64,000 nt of DNA from Micromonospora costi (GCF_003626655.1 NZ_RBAN01000001.1:1178001-1242000), one strand, 5' to 3'. Shown: positions 10,903 through 20,940, counted from the stretch's first letter. Made by a program: numbers and translations. Notes: generated by a model from the sequence alone, not told the origin.

Positions 10903-13344
10903 TCAAGCCTGACGCATCTCACGCGATGAGTCAACTGATCCCACATGTTGGTTAACGGGCGTCGGCGCGTCGTCCCGCGACGCGCCCTCGGCACCCGGGT
11001 CGACCTGCCCGGACGCGCCCTGCTGGCGGCGTGGGACGGGCAGCGCGGTGGGTCGCACGCCGGTGGCCGGTGGCCGGACGTCGGCGCCCGCGGAGCGGGC
11101 GGCCGGCGGCGCCGAGGCGGGCCGCGCGCCGGGCGAGGTGGCCGCCTCCAGCATCGCCTCCAGGTGCTCCGCCGGTACGCCCCACCCGAACGCCGCCCCC
11201 TGGCCGAACCGGCAGCCGGCGGCGACCACCGCGGCCAGCTCGGTGGGGGTGGTGACCCCCTCGGCGATGACCTCCAGCCCGAGCTGGTGACCGAGTCGCA
11301 TCACGATGTCGACCATCGGCGCGAAGGCGGGCCCGTCCCGGTCGACCGGCCGGACCGGCTCGTGCTCGGCGACCAGGCTGTGGTCGATCTTCAGGATGTC
11401 GATCGGCAGCCGGCGCAGCTGACCCAGGGAGGAGTAGCCGGCGCCGAAGTCGTCCAGCGCGATCCGCACCCCGGTCAGCCGCAACGCGGTCAACCGGCGG
11501 ATCAGCTCGTCGAGGTCGGTGGCGACGGCGTGCTCGGTCACCTCCAGCACCAGCCGCTGCGGTGGGACCCGGTGGGCGCGCAGCGCCTCGGCGACCAGCA
11601 CCACGTACTCCGGGGCGTGCAGTTCCCGGGGCGAGACGTTCACCGAGACCCAGACGTCGTGGCCGTCGGCGAGCCAGCGGGAGAGCTGCTGGCAGGCCTG
11701 GTTGAGCACCCAGGCGCCGAGCTTGGCGATCATCCCGCACTCCTCGGCCAGCGGGATGAACTCGTCCGGCCGGACGTTGCCCAGCTCGGGATGGTGCCAG
11801 CGGAGCAGCGCCTCGGCGCCGACCGGACGCACCGAGGGCAGCGAGGCGACCGGCTGGAACGCCAGCCGCAGCTCGTCGCGCTCGATGGCGCCGCGCAGCT
11901 CGTGCTCCAGGGTGGTCCGCCGGCGCAGCAGCTGCTCGTACGCGGCGTCGTAGCGCTCGATCCGGTTCTTGCCGCGCTGCTTGGCGTAGCGCAGCGCCAG
12001 GTCGGCGTGGCGCAGCAGCAGCTCCGCGTCGGGAACACCCCCGCAGCCGGCCACACCGATGCTCACCGAGAGGAAGACCGGGCCGTCGACCTGGTCGTAC
12101 GCCTGGCCCAGCACCCCGAGCAGCCGCTCCGCCACCCGGTCGGCCTCGACCGGGGTGGCGGGCATCAGCACCGCGAACTCGTCACCGCCGAGCCGCGCCG
12201 CCACGTCGCCGGGCCGCAGGCAGGCGCGCAGCCGCCGGCCCACCTCGGCCAGCACCGCGTCGCCCGCCTCGTGACCGCGCACGTCGTTGACGTGCTTGAA
12301 GCCGTCGAGGTCGAGGGTGAGCAGGACGCACGCGGCGCCCGTCTCGGCACAGCCGTGCAGCGCGCGCAACAGACCGCGCCGGTTGGCCAGCCCCGTCAAG
12401 GCGTCGGTGTGCGCCAGCTCGCGGAAGTGCGCCTCACGCTCGGCGAGCCGGCCCGCGTAGCCGCGCATGTCGCGCAGGGTGAGGGACTGCCGGGCCACGA
12501 GGGCGAAGCCCTCGACGGCGCTGCCGAGGATGCTCAGCGCGGTGAACCGGCCGCCCTCCAGCAGGTGGTACATCGCCGCGGCCGTCATGGCCACGACCGC
12601 CAGGACGGTGTAGTCGCCGTCCCGGTCGATCCGGTCCGGCTCGGCCCGGCGCGGCCGACCGACCCTCGGTATCGAGAGCGCAACGCCGAGCAGGCCTGCG
12701 GCGAGCAGACCCGCCCCGGTCAGGACGGCGCCCGGCCCGGCCTGGCAGAGCCCGCCAGCGAGGACGAGCCCGCCGCAGGTCACCGCCGTGATCCCGGCGG
12801 CGAGCGCGGCCAGTGGCGGGCGCGGCGCGGCGGCCCGGCAGACGGCGATCGGGCCGAGCCCGACGGCCAGGGCGGCGCTCACCGTGGCGAGCAGGATCGG
12901 CGTGCAGGCCACGGGGGTGGCGTCGCCGAGCAGCCGCGTCGGCTCGGAGACGAGCACCCAGCCGACCGACCAGAGGGCCGCCGCCATGATCAACCCGTCG
13001 AGGACGAGCCGGACGGTCGCCGCGGGCGAGGCCACCACCCCGGGCACCCGCAGCAGGCCGGCGAGGAAGGTCAGCCCGCTCGCGGCCGCGCCGACCGCGA
13101 CCGCCGTCGCCCAGCCCGTCCGCATCCCCTGCTCGTGACCCCAGTGCCCGGCCGCGTCGAGCGCGGCGCCGAGCCCCGCGAGGAGGCTCACCAGGGCGAG
13201 CCCCGCGGCCACCGCCACGAGCACGAGCGCCGGCCGGTGCACGCCGGGCCGCCGCCGGGCGCCGACCGTCAGCAGCACGGTGGCCGAGGCGGCGACCAGC
13301 CAGCTCAGCGCCGCGCCGACGGCCAGACCCGGGGGGAGATGCAC
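10903..13344 (-). CDS. Membrane GGDEF-EAL protein (c-di-GMP turnover), motifs intact
   Basis: An 813-residue protein: about 230 residues with eight or so hydrophobic segments (a MASE-like sensor region), then a GGDEF domain (DALTGLANRRG near residue 318, RLGGDEFAVL near 386) and an EAL domain. The EAL domain has EALLRW near 511, the Asn of VSVNVSPREL, Glu of LEVTEHA, ALDDFGAGYSSL, LKID, the Glu of EVIAEGV and Gln of GCRFGQG. All residues needed for phosphodiesterase chemistry and the GGDEF signature are present, so either activity is possible. A tail of about 80 Pro/Ala residues follows. The GTG start has CAAAGT six bases upstream. I recall the S. coelicolor homologue SCO5511 also beside ilvB. 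Confidence 0.9.
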   Translation of the reverse strand: MHLPPGLAVGAALSWLVAASATVLLTVGARRRPGVHRPALVLVAVAAGLALVSLLAGLGAALDAAGHWGHEQGMRTGWATAVAVGAAASGLTFLAGLLRVPGVVASPAATVRLVLDGLIMAAALWSVGWVLVSEPTRLLGDATPVACTPILLATVSAALAVGLGPIAVCRAAAPRPPLAALAAGITAVTCGGLVLAGGLCQAGPGAVLTGAGLLAAGLLGVALSIPRVGRPRRAEPDRIDRDGDYTVLAVVAMTAAAMYHLLEGGRFTALSILGSAVEGFALVARQSLTLRDMRGYAGRLAEREAHFRELAHTDALTGLANRRGLLRALHGCAETGAACVLLTLDLDGFKHVNDVRGHEAGDAVLAEVGRRLRACLRPGDVAARLGGDEFAVLMPATPVEADRVAERLLGVLGQAYDQVDGPVFLSVSIGVAGCGGVPDAELLLRHADLALRYAKQRGKNRIERYDAAYEQLLRRRTTLEHELRGAIERDELRLAFQPVASLPSVRPVGAEALLRWHHPELGNVRPDEFIPLAEECGMIAKLGAWVLNQACQQLSRWLADGHDVWVSVNVSPRELHAPEYVVLVAEALRAHRVPPQRLVLEVTEHAVATDLDELIRRLTALRLTGVRIALDDFGAGYSSLGQLRRLPIDILKIDHSLVAEHEPVRPVDRDGPAFAPMVDIVMRLGHQLGLEVIAEGVTTPTELAAVVAAGCRFGQGAAFGWGVPAEHLEAMLEAATSPGARPASAPPAARSAGADVRPPATGVRPTALPVPRRQQGASGQVDPGAEGASRDDAPTPVNQHVGSVDSSREMRQA
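10906..10934 (-). promoter_or_regulatory. Predicted ilvB promoter
   Basis: On the minus strand TTGACT (10929-10934) and CAGGCT (10906-10911) are separated by exactly 17 bases, a good vegetative sigma-factor arrangement. The promoter lies inside the last ten codons of the GGDEF-EAL gene, whose stop codon is at 10903-10905. Transcription would begin at or next to the leader-peptide ATG (10898). Confidence 0.7.
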
Positions 13345-13455
13345 GTCTCAACTTTGCCGGATGAGCGCCGGGTGTGGGGGCCCGGGTGTGCATCTGTTGG
13401 GACACGGTGACCGCGCCCGATCCGCCGGCCCCGCGGCGGTGCCAGACTGGTACGC

Positions 13456-15303
13456 ATGCCTGAGCTGCGGTCGAAGACCTCCACGCACGGTCGGACGATG
13501 GCCGGCGCCCGGGCCCTCTGGCGGGCCACCGGGATGACCGACGACGACTTCGGCAAGCCGATCGTCGCCATCGCCAACAGTTTCACCCAGTTCGTACCGG
13601 GCCACGTCCACCTCAAGGACCTCGGCGGCCTGGTCGCCGACGCGGTCGCCGAGGCCGGCGGGGTGGGGCGGGAGTTCAACACCATCGCGGTCGACGACGG
13701 CATCGCGATGGGGCACGGCGGCATGCTCTACTCGCTGCCCAGCCGTGAGTTGATCGCCGACGCCGTGGAGTACATGGTCAACGCGCACTGCGCGGACGCG
13801 CTCGTCTGCATCTCCAACTGCGACAAGATCACCCCGGGGATGCTGCTCGCCGCGCTCCGGCTCAACATCCCCACCGTCTTCGTCTCCGGCGGGCCCATGG
13901 AGGCCGGCAAGACCGTGGCGATCGAGGGCATCGTGCACAGCAAGATCGACCTGATCGACGCGATGATCGCGTCCTCGAACGAGGCGGTCACCGACGACCA
14001 GCTGGGCGCCATCGAGCGTTCGGCCTGCCCGACCTGCGGCTCGTGCTCCGGCATGTTCACCGCCAACTCGATGAACTGCCTCACCGAGGCGATCGGGCTC
14101 GCGCTGCCGGGCAACGGCTCGACGCTGGCCACCCACGCCGCGCGCCGGTCGCTCTTCGTCGACGCCGGGCGCACCGTCGTGGAGATCGCCAAGCGGTGGT
14201 ACGAGCAGGACGACGCCTCGGTGCTGCCCCGCTCGATCGCGTCCCGGCCGGCGTTCGAGAACGCGGTGGCCCTGGACGTGGCGATGGGCGGCTCCACGAA
14301 CACGGTGCTGCACCTGCTCGCCGCCGCCCGCGAGGCGGAGCTGGACTTCGGCGTCGCCGACATCGACGCCATCTCGCGCCGGGTGCCCTGCCTGGCCAAG
14401 GTCGCCCCGAACTCGCCGCAGTACCACATGGAGGACGTGCACCGGGCCGGCGGCATCCCCGCCATCCTCGGTGAGCTGGACCGCGGCGGTCTGCTCAACC
14501 GGGACGTGCACGCCGTGCACTCCCCCAGCCTGTCGCGCTGGCTCGCCGACTGGGACGTCCGGGGCGGCGACGCCACCGCCGAGGCGCTCGAGCTGTTCCA
14601 CGCCGCCCCCGGCGGGGTGCGTACCACCGAGCCGTTCTCCACCGCCAACCGCTGGTCGTCGCTGGACACCGACGCGGCCGGCGGCTGCGTCCGGGACGTG
14701 GCGCACGCGTACAGCGCCGATGGCGGTCTCGCCATCCTGCACGGCAACCTGGCGCCGGACGGCTGCGTGGTCAAGACGGCCGGGGTGCCCGAGGAGTGCC
14801 TGACCTTCCGGGGCCCGGCGAAGGTCTTCGAGTCGCAGGACGACGCGGTCGAGGCCATCCTCAACAAGCGAATCGTGGCCGGCGACGTGGTGGTGATCCG
14901 GTACGAGGGGCCGAAGGGCGGGCCCGGCATGCAGGAGATGCTCTACCCCACCTCGTTCCTCAAGGGCCGCGGTCTGGGCCGTGCCTGCGCGCTGCTCACC
15001 GACGGGCGGTTCTCCGGCGGCACCTCGGGCCTCTCCATCGGGCACGTGTCGCCGGAGGCGGCCTCCGGCGGGCTCATCGCCCTGGTGCGTGAGGGCGACG
15101 AGATCGTCATCGACATCCCGGGCCGGTCCATCGAGCTGAACGTGCCCGAGGACGTGCTCCAGGCCCGCCGGGTCGCCGAGGAGAAGCGCGACCGCCCGTA
15201 CACCCCGGCCGACCGGCAGCGCCCGGTCTCCGCGGCGCTGCGGGCGTACGCCTCGATGGCCACCTCGGCCAGCGACGGCGCCTACCGGCGGGTGCCGGAG
15301 TAG
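13456..15303 (+). CDS. ilvD: Dihydroxy-acid dehydratase
   Basis: A 615-residue iron-sulfur enzyme that dehydrates 2,3-dihydroxy-isovalerate and -methylvalerate, the third step of branched-chain amino acid synthesis. Cluster cysteines are visible in [12 protein letters not shown] (about residues 117-128) and [18 protein letters not shown] near 190-207, with the late [20 protein letters not shown] block near residue 517 for substrate binding. The length fits the E. coli type (616 residues). The ATG at 13456 follows CAGACT at a 7-base distance, so it may be leaderless. It diverges from the GGDEF-EAL gene, and so is transcribed apart from ilvBNC. Confidence 0.97.
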   Translation: MPELRSKTSTHGRTMAGARALWRATGMTDDDFGKPIVAIANSFTQFVPGHVHLKDLGGLVADAVAEAGGVGREFNTIAVDDGIAMGHGGMLYSLPSRELIADAVEYMVNAHCADALVCISNCDKITPGMLLAALRLNIPTVFVSGGPMEAGKTVAIEGIVHSKIDLIDAMIASSNEAVTDDQLGAIERSACPTCGSCSGMFTANSMNCLTEAIGLALPGNGSTLATHAARRSLFVDAGRTVVEIAKRWYEQDDASVLPRSIASRPAFENAVALDVAMGGSTNTVLHLLAAAREAELDFGVADIDAISRRVPCLAKVAPNSPQYHMEDVHRAGGIPAILGELDRGGLLNRDVHAVHSPSLSRWLADWDVRGGDATAEALELFHAAPGGVRTTEPFSTANRWSSLDTDAAGGCVRDVAHAYSADGGLAILHGNLAPDGCVVKTAGVPEECLTFRGPAKVFESQDDAVEAILNKRIVAGDVVVIRYEGPKGGPGMQEMLYPTSFLKGRGLGRACALLTDGRFSGGTSGLSIGHVSPEAASGGLIALVREGDEIVIDIPGRSIELNVPEDVLQARRVAEEKRDRPYTPADRQRPVSAALRAYASMATSASDGAYRRVPE

Positions 15304-15346
15304 CCGTTCCCCACCGCGCTCCACGCCGTCGGTAGGGTCCGGCGGC

Positions 15347-16069
15347 GTGGAGACGACGGTGAGCTACGCGCGACTGATCCGACCGGTCATCGACCGGGTG
15401 TACGCCGGCGCCCGCTTCGCGGCCCGGCCCCGGATGGTGGAGTTCTACGCCGCGCGCGGTGTGGACCTGGGATACGAGAACAGCTTCTTCTCCGGTGTGC
15501 TGGCCCGGCCGATGCCGGCCGACGCGCTCGCCGACGCGCTGGTCTACACCTCCGGCAGCATGGACGCCGAGCTGGCCCAGGGAGTGACCACCGTGGACGC
15601 CCGGGACACCTGGCACCTCACCGAGCTGGGGCGGGAGTTGGCGCTGTTCGCGCAGCGGGCGACCGCCGAGGCGGCCGAGGAGCTGTGGTCCGGCAGGCCG
15701 GGCCTGTTGCCCGGCCCGGCCTCGGTTCCGCGCCTGGCCGAGTTGGTCGGCCGGGTGCTGGAGCACGGGCTGGCCACCGGCGGGCCCGCGTTCCGGGCGA
15801 TGACACCGCCGTACGAGCCGGCCGACGCCTCCCCGGCCATGCGGCTGGTGACCCGGCTCGGGTCGCTGCGCCACCACCGGGCCGACGCGCACCGGGCCGC
15901 GTGGCGGGCCGCCGGCCTGACCGTCGACGGGATCCGGGCGCTGCCCGACGGGCCACAGCGGGCCGCCGTCGAGGCCGAGACGGACCGCCTCGACGAGCCC
16001 GCGTACGCGGTGCTGGGCGAGGCGGAGCGCTGGGAGCTGTTGGCCGGCCTGGGTGCCCTTCCGGGCTAG
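15347..16069 (+). CDS. Conserved hypothetical protein, possible winged-helix segment
   Basis: A 240-residue soluble protein rich in Ala, Arg and Leu. It shows the pattern of an actinobacterial family with a helical first half (SYARLIRPVIDRVYAGARFA) and a WHLTELGRELALFAQRATAEAAEELW segment (about residues 90-115) resembling the end of a winged helix. I recall the loosely similar SCO6745-type proteins but cannot assign it firmly. No membrane segment or signal. The start is a GTG; TAGGGT (15333-15338) ends eight bases before it. It follows ilvD by 43 bases on the same strand, though its own -10 suggests a separate promoter. Function unknown. Confidence 0.65.
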   Translation: METTVSYARLIRPVIDRVYAGARFAARPRMVEFYAARGVDLGYENSFFSGVLARPMPADALADALVYTSGSMDAELAQGVTTVDARDTWHLTELGRELALFAQRATAEAAEELWSGRPGLLPGPASVPRLAELVGRVLEHGLATGGPAFRAMTPPYEPADASPAMRLVTRLGSLRHHRADAHRAAWRAAGLTVDGIRALPDGPQRAAVEAETDRLDEPAYAVLGEAERWELLAGLGALPG

Positions 16070-16109
16070 AGCCGCACCGAGCCGAGCCGAGCCGGGCCAG
16101 CCCTCGGCG

Positions 16110-18566
16110 TCACCGGCCGGCGGGCGGCAGGTCGTTGACGCAGCGCAGCACGGGTCGGCTCGTGAGCGCCGCCGGGTCCAGCGGCGCGTCCGCGCTGACC
16201 GTGAACGTGGCCGACTCGCCCGGCAGCAGGGTGACCAGGGCCTCGTCGACCGTCGCCGCCGGGTCGAGGCGGTCCGGGAAGAGGGTCAGGTCCCGCAGCA
16301 CCGTCCCAGCCGTCACCCGGACCCGCTGGCCGCCGTCGACCGGCGCGACCGTCGCGTCCAGCTCCGCCGCCGGCCACTCGACGTCCCGGTCCTCGGCGAA
16401 GAACCACAGTGCCCGCTCGGCGGTGTCGCCGGCCTCCGCGACCAACAGCTCGCGCCGGGCCTCGTCCGGCCGGGCCAACTCCGGGGGCAGCTCCAGCTCC
16501 ACCGAGGCGTACGCCGGTACGTCGAGGTCGACCGAGGTCTTCGCCCTCGGCTCCCCGGCCAGGGTCAGCCGGGCGACCGACGCGCTGGCCCGCCACGCCG
16601 TCCCGCCGTCGTTGACCGCCACCACGACCAGCCCTCCGTCACGGGGCTGGACGGTGAGAAGCCGGTCCGCGTACGCGCGGCGCAGCGCGTACCAGAGCGG
16701 CTTGCGCCGTCCGTCGCCGTCCACAGCGGACCAGGAGGTCACCGGCCAGCAGTCGTTGAGCTGCCAGACGATGGTGCCCATGCAGATCGGCCGCAACGAC
16801 CGGAAGTGCTCCACCCCGAGGCGGATGGCCCGCGCCTGGTTGAGCTGGGTCAGCCAGTGCCAGTCGTCGAAGTCGCGGGGCGCCGGCAGGTGCGCGTCGA
16901 GGCCCCGCCGGAGTTTGGCGTCACCGTCGGCGGCCTTCTGGTGGTGCGCCATGCCGGGCGAGTCGTGGGCGAGCGGGTCGTCGGAGAGAGCCCGGCGCAG
17001 CGTGGCGTACGCCGGGGGCGCCTGGTAGCCGAACTCGGCCACGAACCGTGGCGTGTACGCGCGGTACCGCGCGTAGTCGTCGGTGTTCCAGACGTCCCAG
17101 ATGTGGGTGGTGCCGTGCGCCGGGTCGTTGGGGTGCACGTCCTCGCTGCCCGACCAGGGGCTCCCCGGCCAGTACGGGCGGGTCGGGTCGAGGTCGGCCA
17201 CCACCCGGGGCAGCAGGTCGAAGTAGTAGCCGTGCCCCCAGGTGCGCCCCGCGAGGGGCTCCTGCCAGCCCCAGTCGTGCCAGCCCCAGATGTTCTCGTT
17301 GTTGCCGGTCCAGAGCACCAGCGACGGGTGCGCGGCGAGCCGCGTCACCTGCTCCCGCGCCTCCGCCTCGACCTCGCCGCGGAACGGCTCTTCCTCCGGG
17401 TACGCGGCGCACGCGAAGAGGAAGTCCTGCTGCACGAGCAGCCCCCACTCGTCGGCGAGGTCGTAGAAGTCGTCCGACTCGTACCGGCCGCCGCCCCAGA
17501 CCCGCAGCAGGTTGACGTTGGCCTCGGCGGCCTGCGTGAGCCGCTCGGCGAGCCGGGCACGGGTGACCCGGGTGGGGAACACGTCGTCCGGGATCCAGTT
17601 CACCCCGCGCACCACCACCGGCACGTCGTTGACGTGCAGCGTGAACGCCGAACCGTGGGCGTCCGGCGCCGTGTCCAGACGCACCGAGCGGAAGCCGATC
17701 CGCCGGGACCAGACGTCGAGCGTCCCGCCGTCCGGGGTGGACAGCGTGACGTCCAGCAGGTGGCGGGCCGGCTCGCCGTACCCCCGGGGCCACCAGCGTG
17801 CCGGCTCGCGGACGGTGAGGGTGAGCACGGCGTCGCGCTCCCCCGGCGGGATCGTCACCTCGCCGCTCGCGCCGGCCACCGCGGCGCGGACCGTGAGCGG
17901 CGCGTCGCCGGCCCGTTCGACCTCGACGTGCAGCTCCACCCGGCCGTCCGCGCCGTCGAGGGTCACCAGCGGGCGCACGTGCGCCAGCCGTGCCGTCGAC
18001 CAGGCGTGCAGCCCGATCGGCTGCCAGATGCCGGCCGTGACGAGGGTCGGCCCCCAGTCCCAGCCGAAGTTGCAGGCCATCTTCCGGATGAACCCGAACG
18101 GCTCCGGGTAGGCGTTGGGCCGGTCACCGAGCCGGTCGCGGTGCGCCTCGGCGTACCGGTAGGCGGAGTCGAAGCGTACGGCCAGGGTGTTGTCGCCGGC
18201 CCGCAGCAGCGACCGGACGTCGAAGCGGTAGCCGCGGTGCATGTTCTCCGTACGCCCGACCTCGACGCCGTTGACGCTGACCGTGGCCATCGTGTCCAGA
18301 CCCGCGCAGACCAGTTCGACCCGGTCCTCGTCGCCCGGCTCGTGCCGGAAGGTGGTCTCGTAGACCCAGTCCGTGCGCCCGATCCACGCCACCGCGTGCT
18401 CGTTGTCGTCGAGGTACGGGTCGGGGATCAGTCCCGCGGCGAGCAGGTCGGTGTGCACGCAGCCGGGAACCGTGGCCGGCACGGCCCGACCGGCGACTTC
18501 CGCCGGCACCTGCGGCCCCGGTACGGCCCGCAGCACCCACCCCTCGTGCAACGCCTGCCGGCTCAC
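16110..18566 (-). CDS. Beta-mannosidase (glycoside hydrolase family 2)
   Basis: An 818-residue GH2 exo-enzyme releasing mannose from beta-mannosides. Domain order: sugar-binding jelly roll at the N-terminus (TVPGCVHTDLLAAGLIPDPY), immunoglobulin-like domain, (beta/alpha)8 barrel, and C-terminal beta domains. The acid/base Glu is in WTGNNENIWG at about residue 423 and the nucleophile Glu in FVAEFGYQAPP at about 510, both intact. There is no signal peptide, so it probably acts inside the cell on imported manno-oligosaccharides or N-glycan fragments. I took the GTG at 18566 (VSRQALHEGWVL), preceded by GGAAAGGCGCGGTG; the frame is open further without homology. No transporter gene sits next to it. 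Confidence 0.93.
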   Translation of the reverse strand: MSRQALHEGWVLRAVPGPQVPAEVAGRAVPATVPGCVHTDLLAAGLIPDPYLDDNEHAVAWIGRTDWVYETTFRHEPGDEDRVELVCAGLDTMATVSVNGVEVGRTENMHRGYRFDVRSLLRAGDNTLAVRFDSAYRYAEAHRDRLGDRPNAYPEPFGFIRKMACNFGWDWGPTLVTAGIWQPIGLHAWSTARLAHVRPLVTLDGADGRVELHVEVERAGDAPLTVRAAVAGASGEVTIPPGERDAVLTLTVREPARWWPRGYGEPARHLLDVTLSTPDGGTLDVWSRRIGFRSVRLDTAPDAHGSAFTLHVNDVPVVVRGVNWIPDDVFPTRVTRARLAERLTQAAEANVNLLRVWGGGRYESDDFYDLADEWGLLVQQDFLFACAAYPEEEPFRGEVEAEAREQVTRLAAHPSLVLWTGNNENIWGWHDWGWQEPLAGRTWGHGYYFDLLPRVVADLDPTRPYWPGSPWSGSEDVHPNDPAHGTTHIWDVWNTDDYARYRAYTPRFVAEFGYQAPPAYATLRRALSDDPLAHDSPGMAHHQKAADGDAKLRRGLDAHLPAPRDFDDWHWLTQLNQARAIRLGVEHFRSLRPICMGTIVWQLNDCWPVTSWSAVDGDGRRKPLWYALRRAYADRLLTVQPRDGGLVVVAVNDGGTAWRASASVARLTLAGEPRAKTSVDLDVPAYASVELELPPELARPDEARRELLVAEAGDTAERALWFFAEDRDVEWPAAELDATVAPVDGGQRVRVTAGTVLRDLTLFPDRLDPAATVDEALVTLLPGESATFTVSADAPLDPAALTSRPVLRCVNDLPPAGR

Positions 18567-18639
18567 GACGTCACCGCGCCTTTCCTGGGCCGTCCTCGGT
18601 CCGGCGGCCACCGGGCTCGGCGCCCACCGGCACCCGACG

Positions 18640-20940
18640 CTAGGCCAGATCGCCGCCGCCGGCCAGATCCGGCCGGGGAGCGGGATCACCGGGACGCCGG
18701 CCGAACTCCTCGAAGTACGCCTCGACGCGTTCCGCGGTCACCGGCCGGGCGAGGGCGAAACCCTGCCCGTACCGGCAGCCGGCCCGGTACGCACCGTCGA
18801 GCTGGGCCGCCGACTCCACGTCCTCGACCACCACCTCGACGCCGAGCCGGTCGCCCAGGTTCACCACCACGTCGATGAGCGGGCGCGGCGCCTCCGGGGT
18901 CGGGTCGACCAGGGTGGCGCCGACCTTCAGCAGGTCGATGGGCAGCCGGCGAAGCTGCGCGAGCGAGGCGTGTTCGGCGCGGAAGTCGTCCAGGGCGGTA
19001 CGGACACCGAGCGAGCGTAGCCCGGCCAGCCGGGCGACCACGGTGGACAGTTCCGGGCCGACCCGCGGTTCGGCGACCTCGACCACCAGCCGGTCCGGCG
19101 GCACGTCGTACGCGGCCAGGATCGCGGCCGTGCGCGCCACGAAGTCCGGGGTGGTGAGTTCCCGGGTGGTGACGTTCACGGCCATCCAGAGGTCACGGTT
19201 GCCCGCGGACCACTCGGCGAGCTGCCGGCACGCCCGGTCCAGCACCCACCACTCCAGCTCGCCGACGATGCCCAGGTCCTCGGCGACCGGAAGCAGCTCG
19301 GCGGGCAGCACCGTACCGAGCACCGGGCTGCGCCAGCGCAGCAACGCCTCGGTGCCGACGGGCAGCCGGTCGGCCAACCCGACGACCGGTTGGTAGACGA
19401 GGTCCAGCTCGCCCCGGGCGACCGCGCCGGGCAGCTCGCGCTCCAGGTCGAGCCGGCGGACCAGCTGCTCCTCCAGGAACGCGTCGTACCACTCGACCCG
19501 GTCCCGGCCGAGCTGCACGGCGCGCCGGCGGGCCAGGTCGGCCTGGCGGAGGACGTCGTCGGGCCCGTGGGCGGTGACCTCGGCGAGGCCGATGCTCGCC
19601 TGCACCCGCAGCACCGCCCGGCCGAACCGGTACGGCTCGGTGAGCGCGGCGAGCAGGCGGGTGCCCAGCGCGTACGCCAGCACCGGTCCCGCCGCGGTGA
19701 CCACCGCGAACCCGGCGCCTCCCGCCGCCGCGACCAGGTCCCGGGGACCGATGACCGCACGGGCGCGGTGGACGGCCTCGGCCAGCACGTCGTCGCGGAG
19801 CGTCGCGGGGACGACCTCGGCTCCGGGCGTGTGCAGGTCCACCACCAGCAGGGCGCCGGCCGGCGGCGGGGCGTCGGCCAGCTCGGCGAGGGCGCGCAGC
19901 AACGCCGGGCGGTCGGCGGGCCCGGCGGCGGGCGGTTCCGGCACGGCGGGCACCGCTTCCGCTCGGTGGTCCGGGTCCCGGTCGGGGCGGTGCGCCCGGG
20001 GCTGCTCCGCGGCGGGGCTGGCGGAGCGGGCGGTCCGGTCGGCGGCGCGGAACAGCTCGCGGACCACGAGCGACGGCACCACGGCGAGGGCGAGCAGCAC
20101 GGTGGTGCGGTCCGGCTGCCGGCCGGACCCGACGTGCGGGGCCGTGGCCAGGAGCAACGCCGCCGCGGGAACCACCGCGCGGAGCCAGACGGGCGCCGAC
20201 CGGACGGGCCCCGGCGCGGCCGCGACCGCGCGACCCGCGCCCACGGCGACCAGCAGCATCCCGAGCGTCAGCGGCGGTACGGCGAGCAGGGCCGCCCGGC
20301 CGCCCAGCCCGGCGGGTGCGAGCGCGGCCAGCAGCACCAGCCCGAGCAGCGTGAGCAGCACGCCGCCGCGGCAGGTGGCGGCACCCGGCCGGCGGTGCGC
20401 CCCGGTCAGCGCGCTGAGCGCGGCCATGCCGAACGCGCCGAGCGCCACCGCCGCCACCAGGCTGATCGGTGTCGCGGCCGTCGACCGGGGCATCAGCAGC
20501 CAGCTGGCCAGGATCAGGCCGACCGCCGGGGTGCCCGCCTCGGCGAACCGGCGCAGCCGCACGCGGGCCGGCGGTTGCGCCCGGCCGGGCAGCCGGAGCA
20601 GACCGACACCGGCGAGACCCGCGACCGCGACGGGGCCGGCGGCGGACGCGATCCGGTGCCACGGGCTCAGCAGCGGCGGCACGGCGGCGGTCAGCCCGGC
20701 CGCCACGACGGCGGCGCCGAGCAGGAGGACGGCCGGACGGGACGGGGAGCGGGCGGCGAGCCGGGAGAGGCGTACGCCGGCGAGCGTGGCACCCACACCG
20801 CCGGCGAGGGCGACCACGGCCGCGGCCGGGAGCAGGCCGACGGCACCGGCGAGGACGAGGGGCGCGAGCAGCGCCAGGGCGGTGGCCTCCGGCGTCGGCC
20901 GGCGGCGGACGAGGGTGTGGAGGGGCGGGGCGAGGAGCAC
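18640..20940 (-). CDS. Membrane GGDEF-EAL protein with degenerate motifs
   Basis: A 766-residue protein laid out like the 10,903 gene: about 290 residues of hydrophobic segments, then GGDEF-like and EAL-like domains. The diguanylate-cyclase signature is lost (AAAGGAGFAVV near residue 408 in place of GGDEF). In the EAL domain TEALLRW (about 529), MAVNVTT, EVAE, the two Asp of ALDDF and the Gln of GCRYGQG remain. The conserved loop DFGTGYSS is changed to DFRAEHAS near 655, LKID to LKVG near 672, and AEGVE to VEDVE. So cyclase activity is very unlikely and phosphodiesterase activity doubtful; binding of c-di-GMP or a signalling role is possible. It looks like a paralogue of the 10,903 protein. 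Confidence 0.85.
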   Translation of the reverse strand: MLLAPPLHTLVRRRPTPEATALALLAPLVLAGAVGLLPAAAVVALAGGVGATLAGVRLSRLAARSPSRPAVLLLGAAVVAAGLTAAVPPLLSPWHRIASAAGPVAVAGLAGVGLLRLPGRAQPPARVRLRRFAEAGTPAVGLILASWLLMPRSTAATPISLVAAVALGAFGMAALSALTGAHRRPGAATCRGGVLLTLLGLVLLAALAPAGLGGRAALLAVPPLTLGMLLVAVGAGRAVAAAPGPVRSAPVWLRAVVPAAALLLATAPHVGSGRQPDRTTVLLALAVVPSLVVRELFRAADRTARSASPAAEQPRAHRPDRDPDHRAEAVPAVPEPPAAGPADRPALLRALAELADAPPPAGALLVVDLHTPGAEVVPATLRDDVLAEAVHRARAVIGPRDLVAAAGGAGFAVVTAAGPVLAYALGTRLLAALTEPYRFGRAVLRVQASIGLAEVTAHGPDDVLRQADLARRRAVQLGRDRVEWYDAFLEEQLVRRLDLERELPGAVARGELDLVYQPVVGLADRLPVGTEALLRWRSPVLGTVLPAELLPVAEDLGIVGELEWWVLDRACRQLAEWSAGNRDLWMAVNVTTRELTTPDFVARTAAILAAYDVPPDRLVVEVAEPRVGPELSTVVARLAGLRSLGVRTALDDFRAEHASLAQLRRLPIDLLKVGATLVDPTPEAPRPLIDVVVNLGDRLGVEVVVEDVESAAQLDGAYRAGCRYGQGFALARPVTAERVEAYFEEFGRRPGDPAPRPDLAGGGDLA

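Noticed and set aside
10721..10906. 61-residue open frame on the minus strand across the ilvB leader
   Set aside because: It is read through the attenuator hairpins, has no coding character, and the 11-codon leader peptide in another frame explains the position better.
16070..16109. Five-base GAGCC tandem repeats in the gap after the 15347 gene
   Set aside because: Only three units in a GC-rich gap; too short to support any function.
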